Positions 7,740 through 16,080 of a stretch of DNA of 64,000 nt are shown here, piece after piece; the first letter of the stretch is position 1, and every line of letters begins with the position of its first letter. The position numbers were made by a program, and so were the translations under genes. Source of the stretch: Amycolatopsis aidingensis. GTDB taxonomy: Bacteria > Actinomycetota > Actinomycetes > Mycobacteriales > Pseudonocardiaceae. Below the pieces are notes generated by a model. That model saw only the letters and a program-made list of their open reading frames with translations, had not been told where the DNA came from and searched no databases. The stretch lies in assembly GCF_018885265.1 (NCBI RefSeq), contig NZ_CP076538.1, positions 434,001 to 498,000 of the forward strand. The letters run 5' to 3'.

Positions 7740-9479
7740 ATGCGAACTCCCCGTTCCGTTACCGGACTGCTCGCCGGGGCGATCGCCAGTGCCTGCCTGC
7801 TCGGCGGTACCGCCGAGGCCACGGACACCAGGGCCGTGGACTACCGGGGTTACCTGGTGCAGGTCCCGGACACCTGGCGGGTGGTCGACCTGGCCGAACA
7901 GCCGGGAGCCTGTGTCCGCTTCGACGTCCCCACCGTCTATCTCGGCCGCCCAGGGGACCAGGCCTCCTGCGGAGGAGACGCGGTCGGCAGGCAGGCCGGG
8001 CTGCTGCTGCAACCGCTGGACGCGGCCTCGCTCGCCGCGGCGGAGGGCGAGCCCGCGCTGGCCGAACCCGGCACCGCCACCCCTGCCCCCGCCGCGCTCG
8101 ACCCGGCCGGAGCCGCCTGGCGGGACGGTGGTTTCGAGCTCGCCGTCGAGGCGGCAGGCGTGCTGGCCACCGCGGTGCACAACGGGACCGACGGCGCCGC
8201 CGTCGCCGAGGTGCTGCGGTCGGCGACGTTGAGCGGCGCGGCCACCCCCGAGTCGCTGCCGAGGGAGCTCGGGACCGCCGAGGCCGGCGCGATGGTCGCC
8301 GCCCAGCCTGGCACCTACCGGGGCAAGGGCTTCGACGCGTGCGCCGCCCCTTCCAGCTCCGCGATGGACGCCTGGCGCTCCTCGCCGTACCAGGCGATCG
8401 GCGTCTACATCAGCGGCAACATGCGTGCCTGCGGGCAGGGCAACCTCACCGCGAACTGGGTGAGCAGGCAGGTCGGCAGGGACTGGCGGCTGATGCCGAT
8501 CCACGTCGGGCCGCAGGCGCCGTGCACCGACTTCCGCAGCCGGTTCTCCAGCAATCCGGCGACCGCGAAGCAGCAGGGCATCGCCGAGGCGAACACCGCC
8601 GTGACCGCGGCCAAGCGACTCGGACTCGGCGAGGGCACCGCGATCTACCTGGATATCGAGGCCTACTCGCGCACCAGCAGCTGCAGCGGCGCGGTGCTGG
8701 CGCACACCAGCGGCTGGACCGAGCGGCTGCACCAGCACGGCTACCTCTCCGGCTTCTACTCCAGCGGTGGTTCCGGGGTCTCCGATATGAACGACCACCA
8801 CGGCAGCACCCGCTACACCCTGCCGGACCACATCTGGGGCGCCTGGTGGAACGGCGAGGCCAACACCGACTTCGGCCGCTACCTCGACGATGGCAAGTGG
8901 GCCAACGGGCAGCGGATCAAGCAGTACCACGGGCCGGTCACCGAACGGCACGGCGGCGTTTCGATCAACATCGACCGCAACTACCTGGACGTGCGGGCCG
9001 GTAACCCGCCGGAACCCGACCCGTGCGTGACCGCCCGGCTGGACTTTCCCGATTACCCCGCGCTGTCCGCGGGCAGCACCGGAGCGCGGGTGACCGCCGC
9101 GCAGTGCCTGCTGCGGGCCGCGGGCCACCAGGCCGGCGACGGCGACCCCTCCGGCGTGCTGGACGAGCAGACCGCGACCGCGGTCCGGGGGTTCCAGGGT
9201 GAGGTGGGGCTGAGCGCCACCGGTGAGGTCGACTCGCATACCTGGACGGCCCTGCTGTCCGCGGGTTCCACGCCGTTGCTGCGCGATGGCGATTCCGGCG
9301 CGGCGGTGACGAGGGTGCAGCGGGCGCTGAACGCGGCGCTTTCCGCCGGCCTGGCGATGGACGGGCTGTTCGGGCCGAACACCGAATCCGCGGTGCGGGA
9401 CTACCAGTCCGCCAAGGGACTCGGCGTGGACGGGATCGTCGGGCCGAACACCTGGAGCGCACTGCAGTCCGGCAAATGA
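7740..9479 (+). CDS. Secreted DUF1906 (Rv2525c-like) glycoside-hydrolase-like protein with two peptidoglycan-binding domains
   Basis: 579 residues. A signal peptide (residues 1–25, ending GGTAEA) precedes an unassigned region of about 165 residues. Next is a DUF1906 domain at about residues 193–420, recognisable from GKGFDACAAPS, AIGVYISG, the YLDIEAY segment and IDRNYLD. Two PG_binding_1 modules end the protein (about 430–500 and 505–578, with VDGIVGPNTW). DUF1906 has a TIM-barrel hydrolase-like fold; in mycobacteria Rv2525c is a Tat-exported wall protein. AGAAGGAGG before the ATG at 7740 fixes the start. It is the first of three same-strand genes with shared binding modules. Confidence 0.88.
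   Translation: MRTPRSVTGLLAGAIASACLLGGTAEATDTRAVDYRGYLVQVPDTWRVVDLAEQPGACVRFDVPTVYLGRPGDQASCGGDAVGRQAGLLLQPLDAASLAAAEGEPALAEPGTATPAPAALDPAGAAWRDGGFELAVEAAGVLATAVHNGTDGAAVAEVLRSATLSGAATPESLPRELGTAEAGAMVAAQPGTYRGKGFDACAAPSSSAMDAWRSSPYQAIGVYISGNMRACGQGNLTANWVSRQVGRDWRLMPIHVGPQAPCTDFRSRFSSNPATAKQQGIAEANTAVTAAKRLGLGEGTAIYLDIEAYSRTSSCSGAVLAHTSGWTERLHQHGYLSGFYSSGGSGVSDMNDHHGSTRYTLPDHIWGAWWNGEANTDFGRYLDDGKWANGQRIKQYHGPVTERHGGVSINIDRNYLDVRAGNPPEPDPCVTARLDFPDYPALSAGSTGARVTAAQCLLRAAGHQAGDGDPSGVLDEQTATAVRGFQGEVGLSATGEVDSHTWTALLSAGSTPLLRDGDSGAAVTRVQRALNAALSAGLAMDGLFGPNTESAVRDYQSAKGLGVDGIVGPNTWSALQSGK
9187..9286 (+). repeat. Near-identical peptidoglycan-binding cassette, copy 1A
   Basis: This 100-base block in the DUF1906 gene matches 10520–10619 in the GH18 gene with a single base difference. 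It covers the end of the first binding module and the linker to the second. Flanking sequence is clearly less alike. Confidence 0.9.
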
Positions 9480-9501
9480 CCCAGCACCGAAAGGACCGAT
9501 C

Positions 9502-10812
9502 GTGTCGCGACTCCTGATCGCAGCCGGTGCCGCGCTCGCCATGCTGGCGGGCCCGGTACCGGCTGCGCAGGCCGAGCCATCGGCCGCCGCGAGCTCACCC
9601 GTTTCGCTCGGGTACTACCCGGGCTGGATCCAGGACGAGCTCCGGCCCGCCGATATCGACTACTCGCCGTGGACGCACATCATGCACTTCGGCATCTATC
9701 CGAACCCGGACGGCAGCCTCGGCTGGGACAACATGGAACCGGAGTACCCGGCGGAGGCGATCGAGGCAGCCCACTCGGCCGGTAAGCAGATCAACCTGGT
9801 GATCGGCAGCTACGGGGTGGGCCAGCGGTTCGCCGGAGCCACCACCGCCGAGAACCGCTCCCGGCTGGTGGCGAACATCGTGGACGTGACGACCAGCCAC
9901 GGCTACGACGGCGTCGAGATCGACTGGGAAGAGAACATGGTGGACAGCCAGTACATCGCGCTGATGCGGGAGCTGGACGACGCGCTGGCCGAGGCCGACC
10001 CTGAGCTGGAGCTGACCACCGACGTGATCACGGCCTATGTCTCGCCGGAGACGGCGAAGACGGTGTCCGCGGAGTCGGACTGGGTCAACGTGATGTCCTA
10101 TTTCGACGGTTGGCAGCAGGAGATGAGTGCCTACCGCGCCGTCATCCCGGCGGAGAAGCTCGCCGTCGGGATCGGGCTCTACCAGGGAGGGGACGAAGGG
10201 GACCCCTACCACGACGTCACGCCGCAGCGGGTGGCCGCCAAGACCGCCTATGCCACCGACGGTGGATACCGGGGTGTGCTCTCCTGGGCCTTGCAGCATC
10301 TCGACGGGCAGGACGATCCCCGGCTGTGGCCGTTGCGTGCCTACACCGGCTCCGTCCCCGACTGCCCCGGTGTTTCTCTCGACCTCGGGAACTATCCGGT
10401 ACTGCGCGCCGGGGACGCCGGGGCGGAGGTCGCCCCCGCCCAGTGCCTGCTGCGCGAGAGCGGGCAGTACTCCGGCGCGGCATCCAGAGTGCTGGACGAG
10501 CCGACCGTGGCGGCGGTCAGGGGGTTCCAGGGTGAGGTGGGGCTGAGTGCCACCGGTGAGGTCGACTCGCATACCTGGACGGCCCTGCTGTCCGCGGGTT
10601 CCACGCCGTTGCTGCGCGAGGGCGATTCGGGCGCGGCGGTGGCCAGGGTGCAGCGGGCGCTGAACGCGGCCAGGTCGGCCGGGCTCACGGTGGACGGCGT
10701 CTTCGGGCCGAACACCAGGTCCGCGGTGCGTGGTTACCAGTCCTCGCGCGGCCTTGGCGTGGACGGGATTGTCGGCCCGAACACCTGGGCGGCCCTGCAG
10801 TCCGGTAAGTGA
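9502..10812 (+). CDS. Secreted GH18 (chitinase-like) hydrolase with two peptidoglycan-binding domains
   Basis: 436 residues. A signal peptide (residues 1–27) is followed by a GH18 barrel at about 32–290. The catalytic signature is DGVEIDWE at residues 136–143, with the acid Glu143 present; the second acidic position is Glu instead of the usual Asp. VNVMSYF is the later conserved strand. Two PG_binding_1 modules follow at about 297–365 and 370–436. GH18 enzymes cleave GlcNAc polymers; linked to peptidoglycan-binding modules, the target is more likely wall glycan than chitin, though chitin remains possible. The GTG lies 22 bases after the previous gene, with AAAGGA upstream. Parts of the binding modules are nearly identical in DNA to those of both neighbours. 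Confidence 0.88.
   Translation: MSRLLIAAGAALAMLAGPVPAAQAEPSAAASSPVSLGYYPGWIQDELRPADIDYSPWTHIMHFGIYPNPDGSLGWDNMEPEYPAEAIEAAHSAGKQINLVIGSYGVGQRFAGATTAENRSRLVANIVDVTTSHGYDGVEIDWEENMVDSQYIALMRELDDALAEADPELELTTDVITAYVSPETAKTVSAESDWVNVMSYFDGWQQEMSAYRAVIPAEKLAVGIGLYQGGDEGDPYHDVTPQRVAAKTAYATDGGYRGVLSWALQHLDGQDDPRLWPLRAYTGSVPDCPGVSLDLGNYPVLRAGDAGAEVAPAQCLLRESGQYSGAASRVLDEPTVAAVRGFQGEVGLSATGEVDSHTWTALLSAGSTPLLREGDSGAAVARVQRALNAARSAGLTVDGVFGPNTRSAVRGYQSSRGLGVDGIVGPNTWAALQSGK
10520..10619 (+). repeat. Near-identical peptidoglycan-binding cassette, copy 1B
   Basis: Partner of 9187–9286, one mismatch in 100 bases by direct reading. It lies in the same position of the homologous module of the next gene. 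Confidence 0.9.
10719..10805 (+). repeat. Near-identical peptidoglycan-binding cassette, copy 2A
   Basis: This 87-base block at the 3' end of the GH18 gene matches 11304–11390 in the beta-helix gene with two differences. It encodes the C-terminal part of the second binding module. Confidence 0.9.
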
Positions 10813-10833
10813 CCGAGCGGGAGGGACGAGTCG

Positions 10834-12471
10834 TTGAGACGTTTCCGGTACAGCCAACTGTGGCGGGCGGTGGCGGCGGGTGCCGCACTGACCGTGCTCG
10901 CCATGCCGGTGCAGGCGCAGGCCCAGCAGCAGGCCGCGGCGCCGGACTGCTCTGGGGTGCAGACGGACTACCGCAGCTACCCGGTGCTGCGGGCGGGGGA
11001 CGCCAGGGCGGAGGTGACGGCCGCGCAGTGCCTGCTGCACCAGGCCGGGCACTACTCCGGCGCGGCGACCGGCAGCATGGATTCCGGCACCGTCGCGGCA
11101 GTGCGGGACTACCAGGACGGGAAGGGCCTGCCCTCATCCGGTGAGGTCGGCGCACGCACCTGGACGGCCCTGCTGTCCGCGGGAACCACCCCGTTGCTGC
11201 GGGACGGCGATTCGGGCGCGGCGGTGGCCAGGGTGCAGCGCTCGCTGAACGCCGCCCTTTCCGCCGACCTGGCTATGGACGGTCTGTACGGGCCGAACAC
11301 CGAGTCCGCGGTGCGTGGTTACCAGTCCTCGCGCGGCCTTGGCGTGGACGGGGTCGTCGGCCCGAACACCTGGGCGGCCCTGCAGTCCGGCAAGGGCGTA
11401 TCCGGCGGGAACCCGCCAAGCGACGCCTTCCAGGTCTTCCTCGCACCCGCGAACGCGGGTGGTTCGGACGCCAACAGCGGGCTCAGCGTGTCCGAGCCGA
11501 TCCGCACCCTGAACCGCGCGCAGCAGGTGCTTGCCGATGCGAACCCGGACACCGATGTCGAGGTGCGGATCCGGCAGGGCACCTACGCCGCCCCGCAGAC
11601 CGACTGGCGGTTCTACGTTCCCGGTCACTCGGTCTCGTTCATCCCGATCGACTACTCGCCTGGCGATGACGCGAGCGACATCGCGGGCCGCCCGGTGTTC
11701 ACCAACGTGCGGGACGGCGGCAGCTACCGGCCGGGCTGGTGGTTCCGGGTGATGCTGCCGTCCGATCCGGACGACCCGCTGTACGAGGGCGGGAACACGA
11801 ACGTGAACTTCCGGTACCTGCGGGTGCAGAACTACACCAACGGGCTATCCTTCGACGGCCAGACCCCGCGTAAGTACGAGGACGAGAACGGCTGGCGGAT
11901 CAAGCCGAGCGAGGGTGTGAACGGGAACTCGGTGTTCGGAATGGACTTCCGCAACATCGGCAACCGGCACGCCCCCGGCAAGACCGGCTATGGCGCGATC
12001 CTGACCACGAACTCCTCGGACAACCGGATCACCAACAACGCGTTCAACAACATCGAGAACAGCGGCAACCAGGCCGGACTGATCCACGGGCTGTACATCA
12101 CCCACTACAGCTCGTCGAACGTGGTGGAACGGAACAAGTTCGAGCGGGTGTCCGGTGACCCGGTGAAGGTGCGCAACGAGAGCAACTACAACACCTTCGA
12201 GCACAACCGGTTCATCCGGACCGGGCGCTCGGCGCACTACCGGGGCGAGTTCTGCGACGCGGCCTGCAAGCGGAAGAACCCGGGCACCTCGCGGCAGTGC
12301 GCCTCGTACCACAACCGGTTCTTCCGCAACGACCTCGGACTCAACTACGCGGGCACCAGGAACCTGGCGACCTGGGACCTCAGCCCGGACGGGCTGACCA
12401 ACGCGGGCGGTGGGCAGTGCTCGCTGCCTTCCGGGGAGAAGCGCCTGGCCACCGGGTACAACAACCACTAG
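10834..12471 (+). CDS. Secreted right-handed parallel beta-helix protein with two N-terminal peptidoglycan-binding domains
   Basis: 545 residues. A signal peptide (about 1–29, ending QAQAQ) is followed by two PG_binding_1 modules (about 38–110 and 115–188), here at the N-terminus instead of the C-terminus as in the two genes before it. Residues 200–545 read as a right-handed parallel beta-helix: the start resembles SDANSGLSVSEPIRTLNRAQ of pectate-lyase-like proteins, and Asn-rich turns (SDNRITNNAFNNIENS, SSNVVERNKFERVS, YNTFEHNRF) mark successive coils. Cysteines near 480–500 may form disulfides. It is probably a polysaccharide lyase or binding protein fixed to the wall. The TTG start has GGAGGG nine bases before it. 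Confidence 0.85.
   Translation: MRRFRYSQLWRAVAAGAALTVLAMPVQAQAQQQAAAPDCSGVQTDYRSYPVLRAGDARAEVTAAQCLLHQAGHYSGAATGSMDSGTVAAVRDYQDGKGLPSSGEVGARTWTALLSAGTTPLLRDGDSGAAVARVQRSLNAALSADLAMDGLYGPNTESAVRGYQSSRGLGVDGVVGPNTWAALQSGKGVSGGNPPSDAFQVFLAPANAGGSDANSGLSVSEPIRTLNRAQQVLADANPDTDVEVRIRQGTYAAPQTDWRFYVPGHSVSFIPIDYSPGDDASDIAGRPVFTNVRDGGSYRPGWWFRVMLPSDPDDPLYEGGNTNVNFRYLRVQNYTNGLSFDGQTPRKYEDENGWRIKPSEGVNGNSVFGMDFRNIGNRHAPGKTGYGAILTTNSSDNRITNNAFNNIENSGNQAGLIHGLYITHYSSSNVVERNKFERVSGDPVKVRNESNYNTFEHNRFIRTGRSAHYRGEFCDAACKRKNPGTSRQCASYHNRFFRNDLGLNYAGTRNLATWDLSPDGLTNAGGGQCSLPSGEKRLATGYNNH
11304..11390 (+). repeat. Near-identical peptidoglycan-binding cassette, copy 2B
   Basis: Partner of 10719–10805, two mismatches in 87 bases. 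In this gene the module is followed by the beta-helix domain, not by a stop codon. Confidence 0.9.
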
Positions 12472-12535
12472 AGCCCGTGCGCCCCTCTCCAAGCGGGTGT
12501 ACCACCTTCGGCCGCTGGTATGCGAAGGTGTGCGG

Positions 12536-13717
12536 ATGGCTGCCGAGCAGCGCATCGCGATGGAGCGGGCCGTCGAGCAGAGCAACGTGCTCGACGGCTT
12601 ACTCCGCGAGCAGGATGACCTGCTCACCGTGCTGGACCGGGTGGTGGCCCTGCACGGGACCGCGCAGCTGATCCGGGAGTCGCTCGGCGTGCACACCGGG
12701 TTCGTCGCCGACCTGAACGGCCCGGACCAGGCGGTGATCCGCTGGCTGTCCGGGACGAGGACGGGCTCGCTGCAGAACCTCGAGGTCCCCGTCGGACAGG
12801 GGATCGGTGGCCGGGTACTCGCGGTAGGCGAGCCGGTACGGGTCAGCGACTACGTCAGTTCCCCCGCGATCACCCACCAGTTCGACGCGCAGGTGCGCGG
12901 TGAGGGGCTGGCCGCGATGCTGGCCGTGCCGATCATCAGCAACCAGGGCGGCGGGCGGGAAACCGTCGCGATCGCTTATGCCGCCATGCGCGAGCGGGCC
13001 GAGTTCGGCGACGAGGCCGTGCTGACCGTGGAACGCATCGCCGACCGCGCAGCCACCGCGCTGCGGGTGGCCTCGCTGGCCGAGTCCGGGCGGAACAACG
13101 CGGTCGCCGCCGAGCGGCAACGGATGCAGAGCGCGTTGCACGACTCGGTGGGCGCGCTGCTGTTCTCCATCGGCGCGCAGGTGCGCGACCTGCATGCGGC
13201 CATCGAGGACAATCCGGCGCTCGACCTGCGCCTGCGCAGGCTGGAATCCGATGTCTCGGCGGCCTCCAGCGCCCTGCGCGAGGCGCTGCTGGCGCTGTCG
13301 GAGTCCACCCCGGAACGGGCGCTGCCGGTGGAGCTGGCCGAGCACTGCCGTTCCTTCGAGGCGCGGTGCGGGGTCTCCGCCCGGTTCGTGCAACTGGCGC
13401 CGGTGCAGCCGCTGGACGCCGAGCGCACCGCGACCCTGATCGCGGTGGTCCGGGAGGGCCTGCTGAACGTGGAGAAACACGCCAGGGCTTACTCGGTGGT
13501 GGTCAGCCTCGGCCCGTGCGAGGACGGGGTCCAGGTGATGGTCGCCGACGACGGCACCGGAGAGCCCGCCGAGGGCGCGGGCACCGGGATGGGCGTGCGC
13601 ACGCTGGCCGAGCGGGTCGCCCGGTTCGGTGGCAGGGTCAGCCTGGTGCGGGACGAGGACGGCGGGTGCACGCTGCGCGCCTGGCTGCCCGAGGTCGAGG
13701 CGCGGGTGGCCAGGTGA
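12536..13717 (+). CDS. GAF-domain sensor histidine kinase (NarL/LuxR-type partner)
   Basis: 393 residues with no membrane segment. A GAF domain occupies about residues 30–185. The dimerisation/phosphoacceptor region contains ALHDSVGALLFSIG with His202 as the probable phosphorylation site (HisKA_3 type), and a HATPase domain follows with EGLLNVEKHARA and VADDGTG. This is a cytoplasmic kinase sensing a small ligand, redox or light-type cue through GAF. The ATG at 12536 has GAAGG seven bases upstream; a GTG two codons earlier is also possible. The stop overlaps the GTG of the response regulator by four bases. Confidence 0.92.
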   Translation: MAAEQRIAMERAVEQSNVLDGLLREQDDLLTVLDRVVALHGTAQLIRESLGVHTGFVADLNGPDQAVIRWLSGTRTGSLQNLEVPVGQGIGGRVLAVGEPVRVSDYVSSPAITHQFDAQVRGEGLAAMLAVPIISNQGGGRETVAIAYAAMRERAEFGDEAVLTVERIADRAATALRVASLAESGRNNAVAAERQRMQSALHDSVGALLFSIGAQVRDLHAAIEDNPALDLRLRRLESDVSAASSALREALLALSESTPERALPVELAEHCRSFEARCGVSARFVQLAPVQPLDAERTATLIAVVREGLLNVEKHARAYSVVVSLGPCEDGVQVMVADDGTGEPAEGAGTGMGVRTLAERVARFGGRVSLVRDEDGGCTLRAWLPEVEARVAR

Positions 13718-14334
13718 ACATCAAGGTCATGGTGGTCGACGATCACCCGGTGGTACGCGATGGTGTCACCCTGCTACTGCGCTCCGATCCGGCACTGTCG
13801 CTTGTGGGCGCGGCCGAGTCCGGCCGTGCGGCGATCGAGCGCGTCGGCAGGCTGCGCCCGGACGTGGTGCTGCTGGACCTGCGGCTGCCGGACATGCTCG
13901 CCCCGGAGGTGATCGCCGGGCTGCGGCAGCGGCACGCCCCGACCCGGGTCGTGGTGTTCACCGCGCACGGGGATCACCAGGGAGTACTGGCCGCGCTGGA
14001 CGCGGGCGCCAGCGGATGCCTGCTCAAGGACATGGCGGGCACCGACCTGGTGGCCGCGCTGCGCAGGGTGCTGCGCGGGGAGCGGGTGGTGGACCCGCGG
14101 ATCCTGCCCGATGCCGACCATCGTTCGGACGCGCTGGCGCGCAGCGGGCTCACCCGCCGCGAGTACGAGGTGCTGCGGCTGGCGGCGCAGGGAAAGACCA
14201 ACCCGGAGATCGCCGAGTCGACCGGGCTCACCCGCAACACGGTGAAGACCTATCTGCAGGCCGCGCTGCACAAACTGGGCGCGCGCAACCGGGTCGAGGC
14301 CATCGGCAAGGCGAACGAGGCCGGCCTGCTCTAG
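13714..14334 (+). CDS. LuxR/NarL-family response regulator
   Basis: 206 residues. The receiver domain has Asp9/Asp10, the phosphoacceptor Asp55 in VLLDLRLPD and Lys105 in CLLKDMAG. The C-terminal LuxR helix-turn-helix spans about residues 140–200 (LTRREYEVLRLAAQGKTNPE, then NTVKTYLQAALHKLGARNR). The GTG start forms a GTGA overlap with the kinase stop, so this is a coupled two-component pair. Its targets are unknown. The haloperoxidase gene downstream, with a palindrome at 14401–14415 before it, is one possible target. Confidence 0.93.
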   Translation: MNIKVMVVDDHPVVRDGVTLLLRSDPALSLVGAAESGRAAIERVGRLRPDVVLLDLRLPDMLAPEVIAGLRQRHAPTRVVVFTAHGDHQGVLAALDAGASGCLLKDMAGTDLVAALRRVLRGERVVDPRILPDADHRSDALARSGLTRREYEVLRLAAQGKTNPEIAESTGLTRNTVKTYLQAALHKLGARNRVEAIGKANEAGLL

Positions 14335-14400
14335 ACCGTGTGCAACCCGTGCCCAGGCGGGACGTATGGCGGTCCAACCGGAGTCCCTCGTTAGGCTGAT

Positions 14401-14415
14401 GTGACCAGTTGTCAC
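14401..14415. promoter_or_regulatory. Palindrome upstream of haloperoxidase gene
   Basis: GTGAC-cagtt-GTCAC is a perfect 5+5 inverted repeat with a five-base spacer, 100 bases upstream of the haloperoxidase ATG. It could be an operator for the adjacent response regulator or another dimeric factor. Nothing in the sequence proves binding. Confidence 0.35.
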
Positions 14416-14514
14416 CCGAATGGCCGATTACTTGATCTCACATCGTGGATAAATCTGGAAGGGGCGGCCGGTTCCAGCGGCCGAACGGGGTATTTTTTCT
14501 CGAGGGGGAGAACA

Positions 14515-16023
14515 ATGAGTGATCGCGCTATCGAAGCACGTCAGAAGCGTCTCGCCGCCGCGGAAGCGCTTACCCACCTGCCCTGGCCGGACCAGGTCAA
14601 CAATGGTGAGGAAAGCGATTTCGCCGGGTTCATCGCGAACTACAGCAAGGGACTGCCGCACGACAAGGTGGGGGAGGTGGAACCGGCGGCGTACCAGGCG
14701 TTGCTGCGGGCGCTTTCCACCGGGCGGCCGGATGACTTCGAACGCATTCCGCTGGGGGTCCGCAGGGCGCGCCCGTTCGTAAACCCGCAGGCCGGGCTGG
14801 CCTTCACCGTGGAGGGACCGGATCCGCAGGCACTGACGATCGCGCCCGCGCCGCGCATCGACAGCGCGCGCAACTCCGCCGAGGCGGTGGAGGTGTACTG
14901 GATGGCGCTGTGCCGGGACGTGCCGTTCGCCGAGTTCGACCGGCACCCGCTCACCTGCAAGGCGGCGGACGAGCTGAGCGGGCTGAGCGACTACCGCGCG
15001 CCCAAGGCCGAAGGGGAGGTCACGCCGGGGCTGCTGTTCCGCGGGGACACCAGGGGAGACCTGCGCGGTCCCTACCTTTCCCAGTTCCTGTTCCGGGACA
15101 TCCGGTTCGGCACGCTGTGCGTCCCGCAGTTGAACGACACGGTGCCCGCTGGCAAGGACTTCCTCTGTGACTTCGACAGCTGGCTGGAGGTGCAGCAGGG
15201 ACTGGACGTCCCGGTACCGCTTCCGTCCAAAAAGAACCGGAGGTACCTGCTTACCCCGCGGGACCTCGCGAACTACGTGCATTTCGACGCGCTGTACCAG
15301 GCCTACCTGAACGCCTGCCTGATCCTGCTCGACCTCGAGGCCGAAGTGGACAGCGGTAACCCCTACCGGCACTCGCGCAACCAGGAAGGCTTCGGAACCT
15401 ACGGCCCGCCCGCGGTGCTTACCCTGGTGACCGAGGTCGCCACCAGGGCGCTCAAGGCGGTCTGGCACCAGAAGTGGTTCGTGCACCGCAGGCTGCGGCC
15501 GGAGGCCTTCGGCGGCAGGGTGCACGCGCACCTGACCGGGCTGCGGGACTACCCGATGATCGACCGGGAGATCCTGGACTCGGTGGCGGTGAAGCTCACC
15601 TACGAGAAGTTCGGCTCCTTCCTGCTGCCGCAGGCGTTCCCGGAAGGATCACCCATGCACCCCGCCTACGGCGCGGGCCATGCCACCGTGGCCGGTGCCT
15701 GCGTGACCGTGCTGAAGGCCTGGTTCGACGAGTCCTGGGTGCTGCCCGATCCGGTTGTGCCGAACGCGAAGGGCACCGAGCTGGAGTACTACACCGGCCA
15801 GGACGCCGGCAGGCTGACGGTCGGCGGCGAGCTGGACAAGCTGGCGGCCAACATCTCGATCGGCCGGAACATGGCCGGGGTGCACTGGCGCACCGACTAC
15901 TCCGAGTCGATCCGGCTCGGCGAGGCCGTCGCCATCGGGGTGCTGCGCGACCACCTGCGGGTTACCAACGAGACCGCCTCGCTGGGGCTGACCCGCTTCG
16001 ACGGCACCCGCATCACGATCTGA
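14515..16023 (+). CDS. Vanadium-dependent haloperoxidase (PAP2-fold)
   Basis: 502 residues with the whole vanadate-binding set of the haloperoxidase/acid phosphatase superfamily: Lys320 and Arg328 in KWFVHRRLRPE, His389 in YGAGHATVAG, and Arg451, His457 and Asp461 in IGRNMAGVHWRTD, matching the R-x5-H-xxx-D signature. The enzyme would use hydrogen peroxide to oxidise halide and halogenate organic substrates, or act on phosphate esters. There is no obvious signal peptide, unlike most of the nearby hydrolases. The ATG at 14515 follows GAGGGGGAG; the longer reading frame upstream is an artefact. It is a single gene after a two-component pair, with no biosynthetic cluster visible beside it. Confidence 0.88.
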   Translation: MSDRAIEARQKRLAAAEALTHLPWPDQVNNGEESDFAGFIANYSKGLPHDKVGEVEPAAYQALLRALSTGRPDDFERIPLGVRRARPFVNPQAGLAFTVEGPDPQALTIAPAPRIDSARNSAEAVEVYWMALCRDVPFAEFDRHPLTCKAADELSGLSDYRAPKAEGEVTPGLLFRGDTRGDLRGPYLSQFLFRDIRFGTLCVPQLNDTVPAGKDFLCDFDSWLEVQQGLDVPVPLPSKKNRRYLLTPRDLANYVHFDALYQAYLNACLILLDLEAEVDSGNPYRHSRNQEGFGTYGPPAVLTLVTEVATRALKAVWHQKWFVHRRLRPEAFGGRVHAHLTGLRDYPMIDREILDSVAVKLTYEKFGSFLLPQAFPEGSPMHPAYGAGHATVAGACVTVLKAWFDESWVLPDPVVPNAKGTELEYYTGQDAGRLTVGGELDKLAANISIGRNMAGVHWRTDYSESIRLGEAVAIGVLRDHLRVTNETASLGLTRFDGTRITI

Positions 16024-16080
16024 CCGGTTTGCCGGGTAACTTCCTCCGCACAAGATGGTCGTCCGGCGGGGGAGTGACCG

